A stretch of DNA of 64,000 nt from Psychrobacter sp. P11F6 (GCF_001435295.1 NZ_CM003594.1:3182574-3246573); one strand, 5' to 3'. Positions 9,933-19,709 are shown, numbered from the stretch's first letter. The notes: generated from the letters alone by a model not told the origin. Made by a program: numbers and translations.

Positions 9933-11432
9933 ATGTCCGCATCTATGCCAGCTTATATGAGCGATCCCACTGATGAGCAACTAAGCGCGCTCAACATGGC
10001 GATGGATCACAAGTCATTTAAAGTAGTGGCTTATGCGGGTGCTGGTAAAACGACGACCTTAAAACTGATTGGTGAGCGTTTGCGTGGACGCGGCTTATAT
10101 TTAGCCTTTAACAAAACAATTGCCAATGATGCACGCTCAAAGTTTCCACCACATGTGGAATGTCGCACTTTTCATTCGCTTGCCTATCGTCATGTCGCCC
10201 GTGATATCACTGCTAAGCTGTCGTTGCCGCGTTTTTCACCCAAACGTCTGGGTGATGATTTGGGTTTGCAGCCCGTGCAAGTGCGTCGGCAAATGGATGG
10301 TATAAACAAATATATTACCCTTACTCCAGCCCGATTATCGCGTTTTGTCAGTGACGCCGTCAGCAATTTTTGTAGTACGCATGCCAGTTATCCTGCACCA
10401 AGGCATATTGAATTTCCAAGTTGGCTCGATGAGTCAGATGCCGAGCAGCTGCGCGAAATGCTCTACCCTGCCGTTGAGCAACGCTGGCTACAGTCGATTG
10501 ATGCGCGCCATCCAGCTGGTATCGGGCATGATATTTATCTGAAACTTTGGGCATTATCAAAACCAAGCATTCCAGCAGATTTTATTTTGTTTGATGAAGC
10601 GCAGGATGCAGATCCATTAATGATGGGAATTTTGACCCAGCAGCCACGGCAAGTGATTTATGTGGGTGACGCTCATCAGCAGATTTATGAATGGCGCGGC
10701 GCAGTCAATGCCATGAAAAAATTACCTTTACCGCAAACCTTATTGACGCAGTCTTTTCGCTTTGGCGAACCGATTGCTGAGATTGCCAATACTTTGCTCA
10801 AAGCATTGCAAGAAGATGTCCCGTTAAAAGGCAATCCTAATAAGCAATCCTCTACTGATAAGGGCATGTTACATAGTAAAAAAGATGCCATTCTTTGCCG
10901 CACCAATGCGGCAGCAATGTCGCAACTATTGACTGGACTCAAGCTCGGTCACCGTGTGGCACTACAAGCGGATACCGATCGTATGCTTAAATTCTGTCAG
11001 GCAGCCGAAAATTTAAAAAACGGTAAGTCTGCGTACGGCGTACCCGAACTGGCGTATTTTTATAATTGGGGTGACGTTCAAGAGTATTCTGAAACCAATG
11101 AAGGCAGCGATCTAAAAACTCTGGTGAAATTGGTCGATGATCATGGCACCAATGTCCTGAGCCAAGCGGTCAATAGTCTCACCAGTATCGAAAATGCTGA
11201 CTATGTTATCTCCACTGCCCATAAGGCCAAAGGGCTCGAATGGGGAAAGGTACAGCTCGATGATGATTTCTATTATGATGTGACGACCAATGCGATCAAG
11301 ATCAGCCCTGAAGAGTTGCGTTTGCTCTACGTCGCTTGCACACGTGCCCAGAGCAATTTGGACATCCATAATATTAAAGACTTGATATCTGGTTTGCAGA
11401 CAGGCAAAAAAGTGATTTTTGGTAATACTTAA
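9933..11432 (+). CDS. Superfamily 1 DNA helicase, compact UvrD/FBH1-like
   Basis: This 499-residue ATP-dependent helicase has the SF1 motifs in order. These are Walker A AYAGAGKTTTL near residue 34, Ia with YLAFNKTIA, motif II FDEAQD near 220, motif III GDAHQQIYEWRGA near 248, motif IV QSFRFGEP, motif V TAHKAKGLEW near 428 and motif VI LLYVACTRAQ near 467. It is far shorter than UvrD or Rep (about 670-720), so the 1B and 2B insertions must be small. The pattern GDAHQQIYEWRGA with DEAQD resembles the F-box helicase FBH1 branch, which unwinds DNA and disrupts recombinase filaments. A role in recombination control is inference. It stands alone between tatC and dusC. ATG 9933 has an AGG-containing weak ribosome site. 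Confidence 0.85.
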   Translation: MSASMPAYMSDPTDEQLSALNMAMDHKSFKVVAYAGAGKTTTLKLIGERLRGRGLYLAFNKTIANDARSKFPPHVECRTFHSLAYRHVARDITAKLSLPRFSPKRLGDDLGLQPVQVRRQMDGINKYITLTPARLSRFVSDAVSNFCSTHASYPAPRHIEFPSWLDESDAEQLREMLYPAVEQRWLQSIDARHPAGIGHDIYLKLWALSKPSIPADFILFDEAQDADPLMMGILTQQPRQVIYVGDAHQQIYEWRGAVNAMKKLPLPQTLLTQSFRFGEPIAEIANTLLKALQEDVPLKGNPNKQSSTDKGMLHSKKDAILCRTNAAAMSQLLTGLKLGHRVALQADTDRMLKFCQAAENLKNGKSAYGVPELAYFYNWGDVQEYSETNEGSDLKTLVKLVDDHGTNVLSQAVNSLTSIENADYVISTAHKAKGLEWGKVQLDDDFYYDVTTNAIKISPEELRLLYVACTRAQSNLDIHNIKDLISGLQTGKKVIFGNT

Positions 11433-11536
11433 TTTTTCTCAGTTAGTCACTCTCTGTATTTGCCACCCTAAACCTCTAGCCTACCTGTATTTATGGCAAT
11501 CCTTTAATAGCACCCTTTTAGCAGTGAACAACAAGC

Positions 11537-12562
11537 ATGAATACTAATCAGCAACTTCAAATACGTCAAAACACCATCCGTCAGTTATTTGCCAATCCTG
11601 TCCGCTTACTTGCGCCAATGGAAGGCCTAACCGATCCATTGATGCGGCAAATCCTAACGCAGATTGCGGCAGATTTAGGTCGCCCCTATGATTGGTCGGT
11701 TAGCGAATTTATCCGTGTGACTCAGCATGTATTGCCAGCGCATGTATTTTATAAATACGTTCCAGAATTGCGTCATGATGCTAAAACTGCCTCTGGCACG
11801 CCTATTCATATCCAGTTGCTTGGCAGTGAAGCGCAACTCATGGCAGAAAATGCCGCTTATGCTGCCGAGCTTGGTGCGCCAGCGATTGACATCAACTTTG
11901 GTTGTCCTGCCAAGACGGTCAATAGCCACCGTGGTGGTTCCGTATTGTTGGATGAACCCGAAACCATGTATCAGATTATCAGCGCGGTGCGGCAAGCTGT
12001 TCCCGTTCATATTCCAGTATCAGCCAAAATTCGTTTAGGTTACACCGATACCAGTCGTATGGATGATATTAAAGCTGCGATTAGCGACAGTGGTACTGAT
12101 TGGCTAACTATTCATGCACGAACCAAAACCCAAGGCTATAAGCCACCAGCCTATTGGGACAAAATCCAAAGTTTTAATGCGCTCGATATTCCAGTCATTG
12201 CCAACGGTGAAATATGGAATGCAGAGCACGCGCAAAACTGTATGACGCAAGCTGGTACAAAACATTTGATGTTAGGTCGCGGCGCGGTTACCCGTCCAGA
12301 TTTGGTTGCTCGTGTTGATTGCGGTTCAGATGATGCCCTGCTAAGTGCGGCAACGTTGTCGTGGGAAGCGATGGTCACCCATCAGATAAGATTTTTGGAA
12401 GGTCAGGCTAAAACTGAAGTTATCTTGGTTGGTCGTTACAAGCAGTGGTTAGCAATGCTCATCAAAGGCTATAGCGAAGCAAAAGTTTTATGGGACAGTA
12501 TTAAAAGAGAAAAAAATAAAGCAGCTATCATTAGTGCACTGCAAGCCAGTGTGCGCCAATAA
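11537..12562 (+). CDS. dusC: tRNA-dihydrouridine synthase, DusC type
   Basis: This 341-residue FMN-dependent enzyme reduces uridine to dihydrouridine in tRNA. It carries the Dus motifs LAPMEGLTD near residue 25, the active-site Cys123 in NFGCPAKTVNSHRGGSVLL, IHARTKTQGY, and the GRGAVTRPDL phosphate loop near 250. The G-G-S-V-L-L wording and P-A-Y-W loop match the DusC branch, which acts at position 16 in E. coli. The exact target here is inferred. It is monocistronic and convergent with the MAPEG gene. Confidence 0.9.
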   Translation: MNTNQQLQIRQNTIRQLFANPVRLLAPMEGLTDPLMRQILTQIAADLGRPYDWSVSEFIRVTQHVLPAHVFYKYVPELRHDAKTASGTPIHIQLLGSEAQLMAENAAYAAELGAPAIDINFGCPAKTVNSHRGGSVLLDEPETMYQIISAVRQAVPVHIPVSAKIRLGYTDTSRMDDIKAAISDSGTDWLTIHARTKTQGYKPPAYWDKIQSFNALDIPVIANGEIWNAEHAQNCMTQAGTKHLMLGRGAVTRPDLVARVDCGSDDALLSAATLSWEAMVTHQIRFLEGQAKTEVILVGRYKQWLAMLIKGYSEAKVLWDSIKREKNKAAIISALQASVRQ

Positions 12563-12620
12563 TAGCTGCTTTTATCTTAAAGCCAATCTGTTTTAAAACT
12601 AAGCTGTCTAACGACTAATA

Positions 12621-13046
12621 TTAAATACTCACTCTAATCGCTAAATAGAATAGCATCAAACAACAGGCAATCGATAACACCCAAAGTATGGAGCGAAACG
12701 TCGCCAAATTAGTAATATAAGCCACGCAAAAACCGATACGAATCAGCACGTACAACCAAGCCAGTATATTGATAATCGATTGTGGTACAAAGAATAACAT
12801 CGCCGTTAAAACAGCCGCCAAAAATATTGGCAAAGTTTCATAGCTGTTTTGCTGGGCAGCGTTAGCACGTGCGGCCGCGCCCGTCGTACCTTGTAAAAAA
12901 TCACGTGGATGGGCATTGTCAGCCAAATTAAAGCCGCCAATAGCTTTCGCTGTCAATGCCATGGCAAGCGGTAGTAAACTTGCTATGACCATCGCCCAAA
13001 TGGCGGACGCTGCGGTATCAGAGACTAATTCCAGAAGTGCATTCAT
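12621..13046 (-). CDS. MAPEG family membrane protein
   Basis: This 141-residue protein has four predicted membrane helices (about 12-35, 68-90, 92-112 and 118-138) and the MAPEG pattern with an R-A-N-A-A-Q-Q-N-S-Y-E-T-L-P segment after the first loop. Eukaryotic relatives are glutathione-dependent or eicosanoid enzymes. Bacterial members of this short type mostly have unknown substrates, so no reaction is assigned. It starts 14 bases after the OsmC-family gene ends and is probably cotranscribed with it, which hints at peroxide or thiol stress. Confidence 0.8.
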   Translation of the reverse strand: MNALLELVSDTAASAIWAMVIASLLPLAMALTAKAIGGFNLADNAHPRDFLQGTTGAAARANAAQQNSYETLPIFLAAVLTAMLFFVPQSIINILAWLYVLIRIGFCVAYITNLATFRSILWVLSIACCLMLFYLAIRVSI

Positions 13047-13060
13047 TAGTATACTTGCCC

Positions 13061-13474
13061 CTACCCTGCAATCACTTCGAAATCATGGGTGACGTTCACC
13101 CCACCTTGTACCAACATTCTACTGGCTGAGCAGTATTTTTCTGCGGACAGTTTTATGGCCTTCTCTACTTGGCTTTCTTTGACATCTTGACCTGTCACCA
13201 CAAAATGCATGTGAATGTCAGTATAGACAGCTGGTACAGTTTCAGCACGCTGAGCGGTAAGCTCACAACGTACGTCTGTCACCTCTTGGCGCGATTTTTG
13301 TAAAATCGCTACCACATCATAGCTAGCACAACCACCAAGCCCCAATAGAATCAGCTCCATCGGACTTGCGCCTTTTTCTTTATCGGCATCGATCTGTACA
13401 TTATGCCCTGATGGTGACACGCCCATAAATGCTTTGTTTTCTTGCCACGTTACACTTGCTTTTGACTCTGACAT
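13061..13474 (-). CDS. OsmC/Ohr family protein
   Basis: This protein has the OsmC fold and both redox cysteines, Cys49 in LGGCASYD and Cys115 in AEKYCSAS. In this family they reduce organic or hydrogen peroxide using thiol donors. The YhfA-like wording means peroxidase activity is likely but not certain. I start at ATG 13474 (MSESKASV), because AAGGA sits nine bases upstream. The ATG at 13483 abuts the ribosome site directly. The protein is 137 residues. A Fur-like stretch about 118-135 bases upstream is reported separately. The MAPEG gene follows in the same operon. Confidence 0.88.
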   Translation of the reverse strand: MSESKASVTWQENKAFMGVSPSGHNVQIDADKEKGASPMELILLGLGGCASYDVVAILQKSRQEVTDVRCELTAQRAETVPAVYTDIHMHFVVTGQDVKESQVEKAIKLSAEKYCSASRMLVQGGVNVTHDFEVIAG

Positions 13475-13993
13475 CTTGACCATTCCTTATTTTAATTAGC
13501 TCGTTGCCCGATTTTTATTTTCTGGCAATATGTTTTACTTGGCTAGTGTAGCATAAGCCAATGGCACATTTTATCGAGCCCTTATCATCCAAAATCATTA
13601 TCATTATGAATGGCTCACCTATTTGTCTTTTGCAGCCTTATTTTTAATTAAACCTTTTTACTAAAATTTTCTTAGCAGTGAATTCACATTCATACACCGC
13701 CTACTGTTTATTATTCAAACCTACCCTCTTATAGTTCGAACCTATCTTTGCAGTAAGATTCCCCAAAAAACATTACAAAAGTTTAATTATAACTGGTTGA
13801 TTTTAAACAGTTAAGCTCGTGAAACATTTTATAGCAAAATACTGTTACACATTTTGCTTGTTTCTTGGTTTAATAACGGTAATGAATCTTATTTTGACCT
13901 AATATCGACAACCATCACCTTATAATAATTATGATTGCTGTCACGGTTCTAGCTCAAAATAAGCTATTTTAAATAAATTAAAAAGGTTTAATC
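13475..13993. other. 519-base divergent intergenic region
   Basis: The region lies between osmC-like (minus) and rppH (plus) and is AT-rich. It must hold both promoters. The only feature noted is the Fur-like CATAAT-GATAAT-GATTTT run (minus strand, 13592-13609). No ORF with a ribosome site, RNA or repeat was recognised. Confidence 0.5.
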
Positions 13994-14515
13994 ATGATAG
14001 ATGCAGACGGCTTTCGCGCCAATGTCGGCATCATCTTGGCAAATACACAAGGGCAGGTTCTGTGGGCAAAACGTATTGGTCACAACGCTTGGCAGTTCCC
14101 ACAAGGCGGTATCGACCGTGGGGAGACGCCGATGGATGCGATGTATCGCGAGCTCTGGGAAGAGGTCGGCCTGCATCCGCGTCATGTAGACTTATTGGCA
14201 GTGACGCAAGATTGGTTGCGTTATCGTCTGCCAAAACGCTATGTGCGGCATGGACAGCACCCTTTATGTATTGGGCAAAAACAGAAATGGTTTTTGCTAC
14301 GCTTAGATGAGACGAACACTCAACATATCCGCTTTGATGAGGGCAAACCAGAATTTGATCATTGGCAATGGGTCAGTTACTGGTATCCACTTGGACAAGT
14401 GATTCACTTTAAACGCGGGGTATACCGCCGCGCTTTGCAAGAGCTAGTGCCTGAGCTACCTCTAAGGCAAGAGCTGATTATCCCTGAACAAGACAATCAC
14501 TTGTTGATAGGATGA
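13994..14515 (+). CDS. rppH: RNA pyrophosphohydrolase
   Basis: This 173-residue Nudix hydrolase removes pyrophosphate from 5'-triphosphate mRNA ends and so triggers RNase E decay. The Nudix box G-x5-E-x7-R-E-L-x-E-E-x-G-L is exact at residues 38-60. The RppH-specific N-terminus [14 protein letters not shown] and the [13 protein letters not shown] segment are present. AAAAGG lies nine bases before ATG 13994. It is monocistronic and convergent with the dehydrogenase, sharing a strong terminator with it. Confidence 0.96.
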   Translation: MIDADGFRANVGIILANTQGQVLWAKRIGHNAWQFPQGGIDRGETPMDAMYRELWEEVGLHPRHVDLLAVTQDWLRYRLPKRYVRHGQHPLCIGQKQKWFLLRLDETNTQHIRFDEGKPEFDHWQWVSYWYPLGQVIHFKRGVYRRALQELVPELPLRQELIIPEQDNHLLIG

Positions 14516-14542
14516 AATGATATTTTGATTAAAAGTAACACC

Positions 14543-14585
14543 TAATAGAAGAGCCTGTATACTTTAGATGCAGGCTCTTCTATTA
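14543..14585. terminator. Bidirectional terminator between rppH and adh
   Basis: A perfect 15-bp inverted repeat (14543-14557 with 14571-14585) has a 13-base loop that can close three further pairs. It lies 27 bases from each of the two convergent stop codons. U-runs are short and interrupted by A, but the long stem should stop both transcripts. Confidence 0.8.
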
Positions 14586-14611
14586 TATAGCGATTATATC
14601 TTGCGGAATAA

Positions 14612-15706
14612 TTATGGCTTGATAGCAATTTTTAGTACGCCGTCACGCTGATGCATGAACAAGTCATAGGCCTCTACAATATCATCCAAGGCATAGGTAT
14701 GCGTCACCATCTCTGATAAATCTACTCGACCCGACTCGATGACATTCATCAATCGGCGCATACGCTCTTTACCTCCTGGGCAGAGAGCCGTTCTTATCGT
14801 ATGATCGCCAAGACCAGAGGCGAAATGAGCCATTGGAATGACTAAATCTTCAGAATACACACCCAAGCTTGAGAGTGTACCGCCTGGTTTTAATATTTTG
14901 AGACATTTCTCGAACGTAGACTGTAAACCTAACGCCTCGATACTGCTATCCACCCCGCGACCACCAGTGATTTTCATGATCTCATCAACCACGTCAACTT
15001 CCGTGAAGTTTAGAGTAATATCTGCTCCTAGTTTTTTTGCCATGTCCAAACGTTCATTATTGCCATCGACAGCGATAATCAGTGACGCGCCTTTAATCCT
15101 TGCTCCAGCAGTAGCGCATAAACCGATAGGTCCTTGTGCAAATATAGCAACCACATCACCGATCTGAATATTGGCGTTTTCTGCGCCTTTGAAGCCTGTC
15201 GACATAATGTCAGGGCACATCAACACTTGCTCATCCGTCAGTCCATCTGGCACTGGACATAGATTGGCCTGCGCATCTGGCACTAGCACATACTCTGCTT
15301 GCGTACCGTCAATGTGATTACCAAAACGCCAGCCGCCTGTGGCTTTATAACCGTGGCAAGAACATCTACCATCTGCATCAAGATAACCACCGTCTTGTGA
15401 AGGGAAACCATCTTGACTGGCATAGGAGGTAAACGTTGGGCAAATGGCGCCAGCAATGACTCGCTGCCCTTCTTCATAGCCCATGACTGCGCTACCAAGC
15501 TTTTCAATGATACCTACTGGCTCGTGACCAATGGTTAAGCCTTTTGCAACGGCATACTCACCTTTAAAGATATGGATATCAGTACCACAAATGGTCGTGG
15601 TCGTAATTTTTATCAAGGCATCATTAGGGCCGACATCAGGGATTTTTTTATCTACAATTTCAATTTTACCTGGTTCAATAAATATCAATGACTTCATCAT
15701 GCTCAT
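14612..15706 (-). CDS. Zinc-dependent alcohol dehydrogenase (MDR family, secondary-alcohol type)
   Basis: This 364-residue medium-chain dehydrogenase has Cys40, His61 and Glu62 (CGTD and GHEPVG), which form the catalytic zinc site. A Rossmann NAD(P) domain follows from about residue 180 (VAIFAQGPIGLCA, then IIAVDGNNERL). The four-Cys structural zinc loop is missing and replaced by a DGFPSQDGGYLDADGRCSCHGY insertion, as in isopropanol/secondary-alcohol dehydrogenases. Substrate and cofactor are inferred from that resemblance only. AGGAG lies seven bases before ATG 15706. It stands alone. Confidence 0.85.
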   Translation of the reverse strand: MSMMKSLIFIEPGKIEIVDKKIPDVGPNDALIKITTTTICGTDIHIFKGEYAVAKGLTIGHEPVGIIEKLGSAVMGYEEGQRVIAGAICPTFTSYASQDGFPSQDGGYLDADGRCSCHGYKATGGWRFGNHIDGTQAEYVLVPDAQANLCPVPDGLTDEQVLMCPDIMSTGFKGAENANIQIGDVVAIFAQGPIGLCATAGARIKGASLIIAVDGNNERLDMAKKLGADITLNFTEVDVVDEIMKITGGRGVDSSIEALGLQSTFEKCLKILKPGGTLSSLGVYSEDLVIPMAHFASGLGDHTIRTALCPGGKERMRRLMNVIESGRVDLSEMVTHTYALDDIVEAYDLFMHQRDGVLKIAIKP

Positions 15707-15938
15707 TTCACACTCCTTGTTTTATAATCATTTACTCAACTGGTATGAACTTTAGTGATATCTATATTTATCTTACGCCATATAAATAGTAATTTAAAGT
15801 GAAATCCATTCTTTAATAAAGGGATTGTTGATTCTCTATTGTTAGATATTAAAACTGTAGTATCAAACTTCTCATGAAAATTGTACGTGAGCCTCATTAA
15901 GAGTAGATGAAAAAGCTAATAGATTAAAAACCCATAGG

Positions 15939-16835
15939 CTACTTATGACTATCATGCTGACATTCTTTATAATTATCATGCTGACACTCTCGGCTTACTA
16001 ATCTAGCAATCTCATCCACTGCTAAATCTGCCAACTGAGAATGACATTTTAGGGTTAAAATGCTTTGGGTACGTGTCGCATAAGTGGGCAAATTATTTTG
16101 CGTATGATTAAAAGCGACAGGCTCTATATAAATAGAAGACAGAATCTGCTCAATCTCAACAGCCACTCCAGTCTCCGGCAGCTTATCCACTGGCGCTTGC
16201 GTATTGTCAGACAATACCGCAAAGGCAGCTTCTTGCCAGTACTCAGGTTCACTATTCTCAGCGATTAGTGGCAATACTTCTTGGCGCAGCCTACCTCGCA
16301 GTTTTTCAGTTTTAAACCAGCTGTCCTCAGGCTGACCATTGGAAATGACATGCAGTCCTGCATATAGTGGCATAGGAGCATGACCACGATTATTGACAAT
16401 AACGGCTTGTGTCATATCACCAATAATGAGATTGAACCCAGCATAGTTTTGCAAACTAATCTGCCGTGCAAACTCCATCGGGCTGATATCACTGGTTAAG
16501 AAATCCGTGACTAGCGCCCCGCGTGAGCGCTCATCAGAGCTTGCCTGCACGCCATCGCGAAAATTCAATACCGCAGCCCAACGTCCGTTTTGCTGATAAT
16601 ACTCTTGAGGCACTTGATGACTGTATTGATGACTACCTTGATGATTGGCTTGATGGGGCTGTTGATGAATACCCAGCCAAGTACCGCCACTTTGTACATC
16701 GCGTCCTGCAAAAACAGGCTTATCTTCCCATTGATGTAGCAGCTCTGTCGGACGCTGCAAAAACTCATCGCGATTGGACAATAGCACCAAAGGCAGCTCA
16801 TCAAAGAGTTGCCAAGCAATGGCGACAATACACAT
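15939..16835 (-). CDS. NRDE (TANGO2-like) family protein
   Basis: The protein starts MCIVAIAW and has the defining N-R-D-E motif at about residues 21-24. It also has SGGTWLGI and the N-F-R-D-G, RGALVTDFL and Y-A-G-F-N-L-I segments of the NRDE family. An N-terminal Cys2 after Met removal suggests an Ntn-hydrolase-like fold. The biochemical role is not established. Two oddities stand out. A Gln/His-rich insertion at about 57-82 carries HQ pairs. The C-terminus ends in a tandem C-Q-H-D-x-x-K repeat whose DNA is also nearly duplicated (15952-15988). It lies 80 bases after the DUF4139 gene, same strand. Confidence 0.85.
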   Translation of the reverse strand: MCIVAIAWQLFDELPLVLLSNRDEFLQRPTELLHQWEDKPVFAGRDVQSGGTWLGIHQQPHQANHQGSHQYSHQVPQEYYQQNGRWAAVLNFRDGVQASSDERSRGALVTDFLTSDISPMEFARQISLQNYAGFNLIIGDMTQAVIVNNRGHAPMPLYAGLHVISNGQPEDSWFKTEKLRGRLRQEVLPLIAENSEPEYWQEAAFAVLSDNTQAPVDKLPETGVAVEIEQILSSIYIEPVAFNHTQNNLPTYATRTQSILTLKCHSQLADLAVDEIARLVSRECQHDNYKECQHDSHK

Positions 16836-16915
16836 AAGACTCCTAATTTTACTAAAAATATGCTTAGTAACATGTCATTGCTTAGCAAACAGCCAAGCTT
16901 GATTTCGGTTTGAAC

Positions 16916-18547
16916 TTAGTTCACTGATAAGTTTTTGCTAGCAGGATAACTAATCTGAGAGGTCGACTGTATGACTTTTGATTGTTTGCTTGGTAAATCG
17001 AACTCCCACGCAACCATGCTTTTATTGTCATTCCAGTCACGCTCAGTCACTGGCGGTGTATGAGTGACGGTTACTTTAAGACTATCGTCGCGGCTAATTG
17101 GCTCACTGCCTAATACTTGTAAATGCATAGGTCGGTTGTGCTGATTGGTAAATTGATACGCTTGTGTTTTAGTCAAGGTTTGCGTGCGATTGAAAGCGCC
17201 TTTATCACCCTGCTTATCTTCATCAGCTATCTGCTTTACGATGGTATTAGGGTCAATACCAAAACCGATACCTTGCTCTTTGAGCGCTTGATAATTATAG
17301 CGCGCCTGCCCGACATAATTATCATCACGGTATAACTGTAGCGAACCATCTACCCAAGCTGGTGTCAAAAACGGTGCGGATGCATACCAATAGCCAGCTG
17401 CCTCCACACTCGGCGTACTACGAATCCATAGCTTGCTACTGCCCGACTGCTCATCAATGACCGTCCGTACACGCCTGCCATCGCTTGGAATACTAATACG
17501 CTGCGGCAAGCGGTATTCGGTAATGCCGTTTTTATTCTGACTGCTAACGGTAAAGCTTGGCAGCGGTGCCATGTTAGGTGTCGAGGCACCGCCATAGCTG
17601 TCTCTTGCAGATACCACAACAGGCATGTTTTCCGCCATAGGTGGTACAGATATAGTCCGGTTTTCTCTATCTTCTTCATATAGCGAGAAACGCTCAACTC
17701 GTGGCAATTGGCTGGTCGTGTTTTGATTGGGATTGACAGAGCTTAGCATCAAAGGGACATTGAGCCAGTTTTCTCCTGTCTGCTGGGCAATAACCGCAGA
17801 GGCAATGATATTTAATTGCTTGGTTTCAGTATTCAGCCTTGCTTGATACGTTGGCTCCCAACCCGCGCCGCGTACTTGATAGTGCAGTTTCACACTGCTT
17901 GGTACTCGACTGGCAGTACGTACACTCACTTGAGTCACACTATTTTGAGTGGAAGTCGCGCTGCCCGCCATTAGTTGGTTGAGCGCATCTTGTGCACGGG
18001 CTTGGCGCTGCTGAATTTCTAGTATGCGTTTATTGATACTGACCGCTTGGGTTTCCAGATCGCGCGCATTATTGGCAAGCGTGCCATCTGTACTGATTTG
18101 CGTGACCTTGGTTAAATTCTGCAAGTAAGCTTTAGCTAAGCGTGCCGCTTCTAACTCAGCATTGATAACTGCCAAATTATCTTGCTGTGTCTGCACTCTC
18201 GCCTCACCTTGATACTGACACTGTGCTGCTTGCTCATCGCTTAAAGTCTCGATACTGACTTCACCAATATTGATGCCTTTTGCTGCTTGTACGCTCACAC
18301 TGTCTTTATCGATATAAGGGGACAGACAAGAAAAAACCAGTGTCTGCTCACCGTTACCATTGATTGGTAACGCACGAGTCACGCTAGCTAAGCCCTGATA
18401 AATGGTCACTTGCTCAATACTACTGTTCGCTGCCTGAGCAGGAGTCAAAGCTAAAGCCGCTAAGCCAAATAAACCCAGTGGCGTCAACTGTTTTTTAGAG
18501 GGTAAAAAATTAGGTAGTATTGCTACTTTTGATAACTTAGCTTGCAT
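16916..18547 (-). CDS. DUF4139 / mucoidy-inhibitor MuiA-like secreted protein
   Basis: This 543-residue protein has an N-terminal signal peptide ending near APAQAA-type residues at about 40. A DUF4140-type domain (VTIYQGLASVTRALPI) comes next, then a coiled-coil stretch at about 105-190, then a DUF4139 domain to the end. Relatives are called mucoidy inhibitor MuiA, but a function is not proven. Periplasmic or surface location is inferred from the signal. I use ATG 18547, with AAGGA six bases upstream; the ATG at 18553 abuts that site. The NRDE gene follows on the same strand. Confidence 0.82.
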   Translation of the reverse strand: MQAKLSKVAILPNFLPSKKQLTPLGLFGLAALALTPAQAANSSIEQVTIYQGLASVTRALPINGNGEQTLVFSCLSPYIDKDSVSVQAAKGINIGEVSIETLSDEQAAQCQYQGEARVQTQQDNLAVINAELEAARLAKAYLQNLTKVTQISTDGTLANNARDLETQAVSINKRILEIQQRQARAQDALNQLMAGSATSTQNSVTQVSVRTASRVPSSVKLHYQVRGAGWEPTYQARLNTETKQLNIIASAVIAQQTGENWLNVPLMLSSVNPNQNTTSQLPRVERFSLYEEDRENRTISVPPMAENMPVVVSARDSYGGASTPNMAPLPSFTVSSQNKNGITEYRLPQRISIPSDGRRVRTVIDEQSGSSKLWIRSTPSVEAAGYWYASAPFLTPAWVDGSLQLYRDDNYVGQARYNYQALKEQGIGFGIDPNTIVKQIADEDKQGDKGAFNRTQTLTKTQAYQFTNQHNRPMHLQVLGSEPISRDDSLKVTVTHTPPVTERDWNDNKSMVAWEFDLPSKQSKVIQSTSQISYPASKNLSVN

Positions 18548-18824
18548 AATCATTCCTTAAAAATACGGTTAATCCATTAATACGGTGCATTAGCGCAAGC
18601 GCGCAGTATCTAACGCTTCATTAAATATAATGATGCAATATTTATGATGGCATTTATTTTCAGCAGCTTTTTTATATCTTAGCGGTTTTCTGGCTTTCTT
18701 TCTAGATGTTACCCGTAGCAGATAAGTTGTTACCATGAGATGAGCCTCACCGTAATTTGGTATGCCTCACTGGCTATTTTTGCTATTATGAGCAGCATTC
18801 TATTACCAAATTTATGATGCCCTT

Positions 18825-19709
18825 ATGATGATACATCCTCAGTACGATCCTGTAGCGCTGTCTTTGGGTCCAGTAGAAGTGCACTGGTATGGCCTAATGT
18901 ATTTATTAGCATTTGCCGCCGCCTTTGGTCTGGCTTGGTATCGCAGTACCAAACGTGACAATTGGAACACTGACATGGTGTCCGACTTGGTATTTTTTGG
19001 CGCACTTGGCGTCATTTTGGGCGGTCGTGTCGGCTATGTATTGTTTTATCAATTCGGTGAATTTTTACAAAACCCCGCTTACCTTTTCAAAGTCTGGGAA
19101 GGCGGTATGTCTTTCCATGGCGGCATGATTGGTGTCTTATTGAGCATGTTATATTTTGCCCGTAAGTATAAAAAGACCCCCTTTCAGGTGCTGGACTTTA
19201 TCGTTCCTTGTGTGCCAACGGGCTTATTATTTGGTCGTATTGGCAATTATATCAATGGCGAGCTATGGGGCCGCGTCTCTAACGGTGGCTACAACTGGCT
19301 TACCTACTTCCCGCAAGCGGCTGCTACTGATATGCAGCAATTGCAAACCAACCCTGAGCTGCAAGAGTTGATGCTTGAAGTAAATGGGCAGTATTTGCTA
19401 CCTCGTCATCCCTCACAGCTGTATGAAGCACTTGCTGAAGGGTTATTATTATTCCTATTTCTATGGTGGTATTCATCAAAACCGCGCCCACGTATGGCAG
19501 CATCGGCAGTATTTTTATTGGGTTATGGCATCAGCCGCTTCATCATTGAGTTTTTCCGCCAACCCGATGCGGACCAAGGATTTGTATTACTAGGCTGGAT
19601 GACCAAAGGGCAGATACTCAGCGCTCCCATGATTATTATTGGTTTCATCATGCTGGTATACGCTTACAAACGCGGTATCTATGACTGGGGTAAGCAGTCG
19701 GCTTATTAA
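18825..19709 (+). CDS. lgt: Phosphatidylglycerol--prolipoprotein diacylglyceryl transferase
   Basis: This 294-residue inner-membrane enzyme adds diacylglycerol to the lipobox Cys of prolipoproteins. It has seven predicted helices, the signature GRIGNYINGELWGR near residue 140, the HGGMIGV segment near 95 and the RHPSQLYEA motif near 200. These are the known catalytic and substrate-binding regions. The gene heads a lgt-thyA-folA-lipoprotein series on the plus strand (gaps of 74, 76 and 11 bases). lgt-thyA linkage is common in gamma-proteobacteria. Confidence 0.96.
   Translation: MMIHPQYDPVALSLGPVEVHWYGLMYLLAFAAAFGLAWYRSTKRDNWNTDMVSDLVFFGALGVILGGRVGYVLFYQFGEFLQNPAYLFKVWEGGMSFHGGMIGVLLSMLYFARKYKKTPFQVLDFIVPCVPTGLLFGRIGNYINGELWGRVSNGGYNWLTYFPQAAATDMQQLQTNPELQELMLEVNGQYLLPRHPSQLYEALAEGLLLFLFLWWYSSKPRPRMAASAVFLLGYGISRFIIEFFRQPDADQGFVLLGWMTKGQILSAPMIIIGFIMLVYAYKRGIYDWGKQSAY

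Noticed and set aside
16523..16837. 104-residue plus-strand frame inside the NRDE gene
   Set aside because: The D-D-x-L repeats are the reverse reading of the HQ repeats of the real gene.
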